The notes under the pieces were generated by a model, which did no database searches, had not been told where the DNA came from, and was given only the letters and a program-made list of their open reading frames with translations. Made by a program: the position numbers and the translations under genes. A DNA stretch of 64,000 nt from Neisseriaceae bacterium. GTDB lineage: Bacteria > Pseudomonadota > Gammaproteobacteria > Burkholderiales > Neisseriaceae. Positions 58,266 to 64,000 of this stretch are shown one piece after another (the stretch's first letter is position 1; each line of letters begins with the position of its first letter). Location: positions 372,001 through 436,000 of the forward strand of contig JAGOQM010000002.1 in the NCBI GenBank assembly GCA_017991555.1, read 5' to 3'.

Positions 58266-58505
58266 CTATTTTTTAAGTTCGTCGTCCGTTGGCAACGGCT
58301 GGCCGGTAAACGCATGTAAAAATGCCTCACACAATAATTCACTGTTGGTCGCGTGTTTTAAGTTATTCACCTGACGGCGAGTACGCTCGTCGGTCAACAC
58401 TTTCAAAACAGGCAATGGAATTGAGACGGTGATTTTCTTGGTTTGTTCGGTTTTCTTGCCGTGTTCTGCATACGGGTCGATGTACTCGCCGTTCCATTGT
58501 TTCAT
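58266..58505 (-). CDS. metJ: Methionine repressor MetJ, C-terminally short
   Basis: MetJ is a ribbon-helix-helix repressor that uses S-adenosylmethionine as co-repressor. The 79 residues are strikingly like enterobacterial MetJ over residues 1-75 ([52 protein letters not shown]). The beta-strand that enters the DNA groove (KITVSIP) is intact. E. coli MetJ has 105 residues, so the C-terminal helix region is missing; a stop codon and then a hairpin follow, without an obvious frameshifted remainder. It diverges from metB with tandem met boxes between. Confidence 0.93.
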   Translation of the reverse strand: MKQWNGEYIDPYAEHGKKTEQTKKITVSIPLPVLKVLTDERTRRQVNNLKHATNSELLCEAFLHAFTGQPLPTDDELKK

Positions 58506-58598
58506 TGTCTGCCCTTTTCATTGATTCATTAACTAATGCCTGATTTTAATCATTAATGCTCATCCTATCAATCCATACGTACAGAAATAAATCTATTT

Positions 58599-58622
58599 AG
58601 CCATCTATACATCTTGACGTCC
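58599..58622 (+). promoter_or_regulatory. Three tandem met boxes at the metB promoter
   Basis: Adjacent 8-mers AGCCATCT, ATACATCT and TGACGTCC each match 6 of 8 positions of the MetJ consensus AGACGTCT and are in perfect 8-bp register. They overlap a -35-like TTGACG (58614-58619); TATATT/TATTGT near 58635-58642 could be the -10. This is the classical MetJ operator layout. Confidence 0.75.
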
Positions 58623-58677
58623 ATAAATTATCAGTATATTGTTTCCTCATAGATGACCCACAAAAGGCCAAAAAATC

Positions 58678-59838
58678 ATGAGCTTCCAGATTGCCACGCT
58701 TGCCATTCGCAGCGGCTTAAACGACGACGACCAGTATGGCGCCGTGGTGCCGCCACTGCACTTATCCAGCACTTATAACTTTAAAGCCTTTAAAGAACCG
58801 CGCACGCATGACTATGCCCGCCGCGGCAACCCCAGCCGAGACCATAGTATCCACGCCTTGGCTCAGCTTGAAGGCGGCGCTGGGGCCATTTTAACCAACA
58901 GCGGCACCTCGGCCCTATTGTTGCTGCTCACCGTCTTTTTAACCCCAGATGATCTCCTGCTGGCGCCACACGACTGCTACGGTGGCAGCTACAGGCTACT
59001 CACCAGCCTGAGCCAGCAAGGGGCATTTAAAGTGTGTTTTGTGAATCAAGGCAATGAGGCTGAATTACAACAGGCTTTGGCACAAAAACCCAAGCTGGTG
59101 CTGATCGAAACCCCCAGCAACCCCTTACTGAACGTGGTTGACATTCAACGGCTGTGTCAGGGTGCGCACTCAGTCGGCGCGCTGGCCGTGGTCGACAACA
59201 CCTTTTTAAGCCCGGTTTTACAACGCCCCTTTGAACTCGGGGCCGATTTAGTCCTGCATTCCTGTACCAAATATTTAAACGGCCATTCCGACGTGGTCGC
59301 CGGCGCGGTCGTCTGCGCTACTGACGCCCTAACAGAATCCTTAACCTGGTGGGCCAATAATCTGGGCGTCACCTGCGGCGCCTTTGACAGCTATCTATTG
59401 CTCCGCGGCTTACGCACTTTGGTGCCAAGGGTGCAACAACAGCAGCGCAACGCCGAGGCCATCGTGGCCTTTTTAGTGACGCAGCCGCTGGTAGACAAAG
59501 TTTATTATCCCGGCCTCAGCACCCATCCTGGGCACGCCATCGCCCAACGCCAGCAGCGCGGCTTTGGGGCCATGGTCAGCTTAGAGCTCAAAGGCTGCGA
59601 AGCCCAGCTGGCACAGTTTTTGGCCCAGCTTCAACTTTTCACCCTGGCCGAGTCGCTAGGCGGTGTGGAAAGCCTGATTGCCCATCCGGCCAGCATGACC
59701 CATGCCGGCATGAGCCCAGAAGCACAGCAACAGGCCGGCATCAGCGCGCAACTGCTGCGCCTGTCGGTTGGCCTAGAAGATGCCGCCGACCTCATCGCCG
59801 ATCTGGCGCAGGCTTTAGCCGCCACAGCGACCGCTTAA
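58678..59838 (+). CDS. metB: Cystathionine gamma-synthase (trans-sulfuration enzyme family)
   Basis: A PLP enzyme of the Cys/Met-metabolism family; MetB joins acylhomoserine and cysteine. The 386 residues contain the N-terminal tetramer/PLP-phosphate loop (YARRGNPSRDHSIHALAQLEGG), LIETPSNPLLNVVDI, the Schiff-base lysine in LHSCTKYLNGHSDVVAGAVV, and the C-terminal SLGGVESLIAHPASMTHAGMSPE. A beta-lyase or gamma-lyase role cannot be excluded from sequence. The MetJ gene and met boxes next to it support the methionine-synthesis role. Confidence 0.9.
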   Translation: MSFQIATLAIRSGLNDDDQYGAVVPPLHLSSTYNFKAFKEPRTHDYARRGNPSRDHSIHALAQLEGGAGAILTNSGTSALLLLLTVFLTPDDLLLAPHDCYGGSYRLLTSLSQQGAFKVCFVNQGNEAELQQALAQKPKLVLIETPSNPLLNVVDIQRLCQGAHSVGALAVVDNTFLSPVLQRPFELGADLVLHSCTKYLNGHSDVVAGAVVCATDALTESLTWWANNLGVTCGAFDSYLLLRGLRTLVPRVQQQQRNAEAIVAFLVTQPLVDKVYYPGLSTHPGHAIAQRQQRGFGAMVSLELKGCEAQLAQFLAQLQLFTLAESLGGVESLIAHPASMTHAGMSPEAQQQAGISAQLLRLSVGLEDAADLIADLAQALAATATA

Positions 59839-59938
59839 AAATAAGCATAGTTGCATAAATATCACAACAAATGAACCGTAATATGTTAAATTAAAAACAC
59901 ATTTCTATCACCTCAGCATCCAAACAAGAGGTTTGCTT

Positions 59939-60526
59939 ATGAATACGGTTTACATCATTCATGGTTTTCAAGCCAGCCCTGCCAGCCACTGGTTTCCGTG
60001 GCTGAAGCAGCAGCTGAACCGCCGCCGCATTAACGCCCACATTTTGTCCATGCCTCACCCCACCGACCCTAAGCTGGCCGAGTGGGTGGCACACTTACAG
60101 GCCCGTGTGAACACCCCCACGGCCAACACCTACTTTGTGGCGCACAGCCTAGGCTGCATCATGTTGCTGTACTACATTGCCACCACACCCTTAAGCCAAC
60201 CGTTTGGCGGCATGGTGCTGGTGTCCGGTTTTTACGAGCCGCTGCCGCCCATTCCAACGCTGCACCCCAAGTTGGCCTTAGAGCTGGAAAACATCAAAAG
60301 CCACCCGCCGCTGCACTTTGATCTCATTCGCAGCAAGGTCGCGCTATCCGCCTGCGTGTCCTCTGGTGACGACGCCATTGTGCCCACTGAATTTAGCCAA
60401 CGGCTGGCCCAAAAGCTAAATGCCCCCCACTATCTGGTCGATAATGGCGGGCATTTTCTTGATCGCGAAGGCTTTACCAAACTGCCTATTGTGGATCAGA
60501 TCCTTAAAGACATGATGCTAGCTTGA
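59939..60526 (+). CDS. RBBP9/YdeN-family alpha/beta hydrolase
   Basis: This 195-residue serine hydrolase of the RBBP9 family has a nucleophile elbow FVAHSLGCIM (Ser about residue 73), an acid residue in SSGDDAIVPTEF and the catalytic His in DNGGHFLDREGF. The N-terminal VYIIHGFQASPASHWFPWLK is typical. ATG 59939 follows AAGAGG with 7-bp spacing, preferred over TTG 59933. The substrate is unknown. Its 3' end overlaps the convergent transporter gene by 9 bp. Confidence 0.85.
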   Translation: MNTVYIIHGFQASPASHWFPWLKQQLNRRRINAHILSMPHPTDPKLAEWVAHLQARVNTPTANTYFVAHSLGCIMLLYYIATTPLSQPFGGMVLVSGFYEPLPPIPTLHPKLALELENIKSHPPLHFDLIRSKVALSACVSSGDDAIVPTEFSQRLAQKLNAPHYLVDNGGHFLDREGFTKLPIVDQILKDMMLA

Positions 60527-61834
60527 GCGGCCATTGGTTTTAATCTTGATAAACCCAAACACCAACACCACCGCAATGAGCTCTAACGCCGCCACAAAAT
60601 AAAGGCCGGCAGACAGGCTATTAGACTGCTCTTTTAAATAGCCAATCATATAAGGCGCCACAAAACCCGCTAGGTTGCCAACTGAATTAATGAGGGCAAT
60701 GGAACCCGCCGCCGCGGCCCCGGTAAAGAACAGCGACGGAATTGACCAAAACACCGGAAACGCCGCCAAAATACCCACGGAGGCAATCGTCAAACCAATC
60801 AAGGCCATAACGGCATTGTGTGCGAAAAATCCGGTCATCACCAAGCCAATGCTGGCCAACAGCGTGGCCGCACACACGTGTAGTTTGCGCTCACTGGTTT
60901 TGTCTGAATGCGCCCCAATCCATACCATCGCCACCGTCCCAAACAAAAAGGGCACGGCCGAGATCAAGCCAATGGTTAAGGTGTTGTCGATGCCCAAAGC
61001 CTTGATGATGCTGGGCGACCAAAAGGCAATGGTGGCGTTGCCGCTGACAATACAGAAGTAGATCGCGGCACACAGCCACACCACCTTGTTGCCAATCACG
61101 GCGCGGAAGCTAGAGTGCTTGCCCGTGTCTTGGTTGTCGGCGGCCACATCGGCGTTGACCAAGCGCTTTTCTTCAGCATTTAACCATTTAGTGTTGTCTG
61201 GGCGATCAGGCAAATACTTCAACACAAACAGGCCGGCGATCACCGATGGAATGCCCTCGATTAAAAACAGCCACTGCCAATTGGCAAGGTTGCCCACGCC
61301 CACCATTTTATTCATCACCAAACCCGCCAAAGGCCCCCCGACCACGCCTGCAATCGCAAACGACGTCATAAACAGGCCATTAATTTTGGCCCGACGAGCG
61401 GAGGGAAACCAATAGGTGATGTACAACACCACGCCAGGGAAAAAGCCCGCTTCAAACGCGCCCAGTAAGAAGCGCAGGATGTAAAACTGAGCGGGCGTGG
61501 TGACAAACATCATCGCCGCCGAAGTAATCCCCCACAGGATGGTGATTCGGGCCAGCGTTTTTCGGGCGCCAATTTTTTCTAGATACAAATTACTCGGCAC
61601 TTCAAAAATAAAATAGCCGATAAAGAAAATACCCGCGCCTAAGCCATAAATGGCTTCGCTAAAGCCCAAATCAGACAGCATGGTGATTTTGGCAAAGCCA
61701 ACGTTGACCCGATTAAGCCAGGCCAATAAAAACAAAAAGATTAAGAAAGGCACCAGGCGACTGGTGATTTTTTTATACGCCTGTTCCTTAATCAGCGCCT
61801 CGTTGGCGCTGAGTGTGGTGTTCACGTGACTCAT
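60518..61834 (-). CDS. MFS transporter, anion:cation symporter (ACS) type
   Basis: This 438-residue, twelve-span protein has the ACS signatures LFLLAWLNRVNVGFAKITM in span 1, FEVPSNLYLEKIGARKTLARI between spans 2 and 3, and RFLLGAFEAGFFPGVVLYITYWF in span 4. ACS members import sugar acids, phthalate, allantoate or other organic anions. With the amidase and DUF2848 gene upstream, the cargo is probably an amide or carbamate-containing acid; that is an inference. Confidence 0.88.
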   Translation of the reverse strand: MSHVNTTLSANEALIKEQAYKKITSRLVPFLIFLFLLAWLNRVNVGFAKITMLSDLGFSEAIYGLGAGIFFIGYFIFEVPSNLYLEKIGARKTLARITILWGITSAAMMFVTTPAQFYILRFLLGAFEAGFFPGVVLYITYWFPSARRAKINGLFMTSFAIAGVVGGPLAGLVMNKMVGVGNLANWQWLFLIEGIPSVIAGLFVLKYLPDRPDNTKWLNAEEKRLVNADVAADNQDTGKHSSFRAVIGNKVVWLCAAIYFCIVSGNATIAFWSPSIIKALGIDNTLTIGLISAVPFLFGTVAMVWIGAHSDKTSERKLHVCAATLLASIGLVMTGFFAHNAVMALIGLTIASVGILAAFPVFWSIPSLFFTGAAAAGSIALINSVGNLAGFVAPYMIGYLKEQSNSLSAGLYFVAALELIAVVLVFGFIKIKTNGRSS

Positions 61835-61864
61835 AAGGTTTCTCCGGTTTAAAGCTGTGTTGTC

Positions 61865-63190
61865 TTATCTGATTAAAGCCTGCTCTATACTCAATGCCAC
61901 ATTTAAAATCTTTGCGTCTTGGCCAGCCAAGCCGCCCACGCTTAGGCCTAATCCTTGCCCCAACGGCAATGACACGGCACAACCGTCTAAGAAATTCAGC
62001 ACGGTGGTGTTGCGTAAAGCCAAAGCATTCAAACGAAAGAAGGTGTCGGCATCGGCCAGTTCGGTCAGCTTGGGCGCACCAATCGCCACCGTGGGCATCA
62101 ACCAGGCATCGGCATAGGCCAGCCGCGCCTGAGCCAACTCAATCAGGCCCGCGCGCTGCTGCTGTACCCGTAGATAGTCACCGGCACTGATGTGACGACC
62201 GCGCTCAATCCGCGTCGCCACCAATGGGTCATACTCGGCCCGCGCGGCATCAAAAAAATCCTGATGCTCAGACCACACTTCGGCCGCGGTTAAGCCGCCG
62301 GCCGCATTGATCTCAGGGATGCGGTGCAGTTCTGAAAAAGCAAAGGGCACGATGGTGGCCCCGAGCTGGCTGAGTTTGGTGACGCTGTGGCTAAACGCAG
62401 CCGCCACTTCTGGCGCCAGCTGATCGAGCACATAGTCTTCGGTCACGAACAGGCGCAAGCCCGCCAAAGGTGCCGCTTGTAGATCATGCGCTTGCCCCGA
62501 CAGCACGCCATCCACCAGCGCACAGTCACGCACCGAGTGGGTGATCGCGCCGACAGAATCAAAGCTATGCGACAAAGGCACCACGCCTTGACGGCTCACC
62601 CGAGCGGCCGTTGGCTTAAAACCCACGGCGTCACAAAACGCCGCCGGAATGCGCAAAGAACCACCGGTGTCGGAGCCCAAACCGGCCAGCACCATGCCGC
62701 CGGCCACGCTCACTGCCCCACCGGAAGTGGAACCACCGGCAATGTAGTCCGACCGTTGGGGATGACAAGGCGTGCCATGATGGGGGTTGTAACCCAACCC
62801 AGAAAAGGCAAACTCACTCATGTTGGTGCGCCCAACCAAGACCGCCCCCGCCGCCCTTAGGGCACTGATGGCAGGGGCGTCTTCTGTGGCAGCGTCGTGC
62901 TGGGCAAAAAGCTTAGAACCAGCGGCAGAAACCTCACCTTTAACATCAAAGGAATCCTTAATTGACACAGGAATGCCCGCCAAAGGAGAAGCCACATAGC
63001 CTGCGCGGCGCTGTGCATCAGCCGCTTCGGCCTGAGCCAAAACCGCTGCTTCATCCACGCTCACCCAAGCCTTACCGCCTTCTTGATGGTGTTGTTTGAT
63101 TTTTTGTAAGCTTTCTTGCGCCAGCTCGACGCTGTTCACCTTACCGTTGGTCAGTAAGGATTGAACCGAGGCAATGTCTGTCATCTTCAT
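61865..63190 (-). CDS. Amidase (amidase-signature family)
   Basis: This 441-residue amide hydrolase carries the complete Lys-Ser-Ser triad: K78 in IPVSIKDSFDVKG, S154 in AGGSTSGGAVS and S178 in SDTGGSLRIPAAF. The C-terminal half shows the less conserved substrate cap. Members range from indoleacetamide hydrolases to allophanate and malonamide hydrolases, so the substrate is unclear. Its ATG follows the DUF2848 stop directly, so the two are coupled, with the ACS transporter 30 bp downstream. Confidence 0.9.
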   Translation of the reverse strand: MKMTDIASVQSLLTNGKVNSVELAQESLQKIKQHHQEGGKAWVSVDEAAVLAQAEAADAQRRAGYVASPLAGIPVSIKDSFDVKGEVSAAGSKLFAQHDAATEDAPAISALRAAGAVLVGRTNMSEFAFSGLGYNPHHGTPCHPQRSDYIAGGSTSGGAVSVAGGMVLAGLGSDTGGSLRIPAAFCDAVGFKPTAARVSRQGVVPLSHSFDSVGAITHSVRDCALVDGVLSGQAHDLQAAPLAGLRLFVTEDYVLDQLAPEVAAAFSHSVTKLSQLGATIVPFAFSELHRIPEINAAGGLTAAEVWSEHQDFFDAARAEYDPLVATRIERGRHISAGDYLRVQQQRAGLIELAQARLAYADAWLMPTVAIGAPKLTELADADTFFRLNALALRNTTVLNFLDGCAVSLPLGQGLGLSVGGLAGQDAKILNVALSIEQALIR

Positions 63191-63868
63191 TTATTCATCC
63201 ACCGCTAAATAACCCAGTTGATAAGCATGGCTTAGGCTACGGCCTAAAACCGGATCGTGTAACGCCACCTCAAAGGCTTCGCCATAACCCAATTGGCCGA
63301 TGACCGCCTGAGTGCCACAGAACATCACTTGGCCCTCTTCTAGACGCGGTTGGCCCGACCATTGCTCAATCAGCGCCAGCGGGTGCAACAACGAGGTCAC
63401 ACTGCCTTCTTGATACAAGGCTCGCTCACCGTTCAAAGTACGGTAGCAGCGCATGCTCAGTTGGTCCCAATGCTCGGCCACGTCAGCAAAACGCCACACC
63501 GACGCCGAAAAAGGCTTGGCGCACATTTGCTTGGACACGGTGACGTCGTAGGCCTCGACCTTACGGTCGGTGTGGTCTGAACCCACACCCACGTATAACT
63601 CACCCTCATGCTGAAACAGCACGCACTCAACTTCGCCTGAAGAATCTTTTCTGGGCACGTCGATCTGCGTGGCGTTGGTTAACAGCTTGGGTTCCAGCGG
63701 GTAGAAACACGGTGTTTTTTTCGGCGGCTCGATGCCCATTTCCTGTAGTTCTTTAATGTGGGCGTTTACTGCGGCCTGATCGCGGCCAGCCCATCCCCCA
63801 ATGATTAAAGACCTTGGGTTAAAACCAATGCGGCCGTGACCGACAACGTTTAAATCTAATGTACTCAT
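63191..63868 (-). CDS. DUF2848 family protein
   Basis: This 225-residue protein is of the DUF2848 family, distantly like fumarylacetoacetate-hydrolase folds. Features are LIIGGWAGRDQAAVNAHIKELQEMG, CFYPLEPKLLT, VGVGSDHTDRKVEAYDVTVSKQMC, and VMFCGTQAVIGQLGYGEAFEVALHDPVLGR. Genes of this family commonly lie beside an amidase and a transporter, as here. The chemistry is not established; hydrolysis or ring cleavage of the amidase product or substrate is plausible. Confidence 0.82.
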   Translation of the reverse strand: MSTLDLNVVGHGRIGFNPRSLIIGGWAGRDQAAVNAHIKELQEMGIEPPKKTPCFYPLEPKLLTNATQIDVPRKDSSGEVECVLFQHEGELYVGVGSDHTDRKVEAYDVTVSKQMCAKPFSASVWRFADVAEHWDQLSMRCYRTLNGERALYQEGSVTSLLHPLALIEQWSGQPRLEEGQVMFCGTQAVIGQLGYGEAFEVALHDPVLGRSLSHAYQLGYLAVDE

Positions 63869-63924
63869 ACTGCCCCTTTATCGTAGATGGCCATTGCGGC
63901 CTTAGTTGACTGATGCCGCGTTTT

Positions 63925-64000
63925 TTAAACGGCGGTCATGATGTTTTTTCTGAATGAATTAATGTGTTCGGCCATCATTTCTTTAACCCCATTGACGTCA
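63925..64000 (-). CDS. C-terminal end of a probable GntR/FCD-type regulator, partial
   Basis: The last 24 codons of a minus-strand gene enter the window from the right and stop at TAA 63925-63927. The tail reads DVNGVKEMMAEHINSFRKNI then MTAV. The AMxxHI-like helix with a basic end resembles the C-terminus of FCD-domain GntR regulators. Position just upstream of a DUF2848-amidase-transporter operon supports a regulator, but the fragment is short. Confidence 0.4.
   Translation of the reverse strand, partial: DVNGVKEMMAEHINSFRKNIMTAV

Noticed and set aside
58153..58374. A 73-codon plus-strand frame opposite metJ
   Set aside because: It is antisense to metJ codons and includes the terminator hairpin; metJ is beyond doubt.

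Overview
The window is a 64-kb piece of a proteobacterial chromosome. It is almost all coding, with no insertion sequence, prophage or CRISPR array. Several gene strings are those of Betaproteobacteria: hfq-hflX, then ndk-rlmN-pilW-rodZ-ispG-hisS-yfgM-bamB-der, cmk-rpsA-ihfB, lapA-lapB-pyrF-hldE-hldD, and dapF followed by a DUF484 gene. This order and moderate GC fit the order Neisseriales best. The Neisseria DNA uptake sequence GCCGTCTGAA was not found by eye, so the genus is probably not Neisseria. The taxonomic call is an inference from synteny.

Layout. 1-2.7 kb: the N-terminal part of a DAHP-synthase-like protein whose catalytic motifs have eroded, then thiM-thiD under a TPP riboswitch. 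2.7-4.6 kb: a Spy-like periplasmic protein, a histone-deacetylase-fold hydrolase and a Mth938-domain protein. 4.7-6.8 kb: hom and two small exported or anchored cysteine-containing proteins. 6.9-17.3 kb: the large housekeeping block hflX to ndk on the minus strand. 17.4-23.1 kb: zapE, ihfB, rpsA, cmk and divergent aroA. 23.5-31.8 kb: an accessory region with two tandem MHS-family transporters, a LysR-controlled AtuA/CitMHS cluster and an aldehyde dehydrogenase. 31.9-36.2 kb: LPS heptose synthesis (hldD, hldE), pyrF, lapB and lapA.

36.5-46.2 kb: a HerA-like ATPase, pta, an isolated GT9 glycosyltransferase, small metabolic genes, dapF, DUF484 and a LysE exporter. 46.3-51.4 kb: an apparent glutarate module of glutaryl-CoA dehydrogenase, class III CoA-transferase and ETF-ubiquinone oxidoreductase. 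A divergent IclR regulator flanks it, and a perfect operator-like palindrome lies between the two promoters. 51.5-54.6 kb: slyD, tRNA-Ala(GGC), an AAHS transporter and a ketopantoate-reductase-family gene.

54.56-55.52 kb: the most unusual stretch, a 963-bp gap holding a diverged tandem array with a period near 160 bp. Three units carry a perfect DnaA box (TTATCCACA), the fourth carries a one-mismatch box, and each box is followed by an inverted degenerate partner. It may be a replication origin or a DnaA-titration/reactivation locus. 55.5-60.5 kb: mscS, prfC, a shortened metJ repressor with tandem met boxes in front of divergent metB, and an RBBP9-like hydrolase. 60.5-64 kb: an ACS transporter, amidase and DUF2848 catabolic operon, preceded by the tail of a probable GntR/FCD regulator.

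Functionally the window mixes core translation, envelope and isoprenoid genes with small catabolic modules. Most of these modules pair a transporter with enzymes and a regulator. Starts were revised where an internal ATG has a clearly better ribosome binding site. All family calls come from reading motifs; no database search was run.
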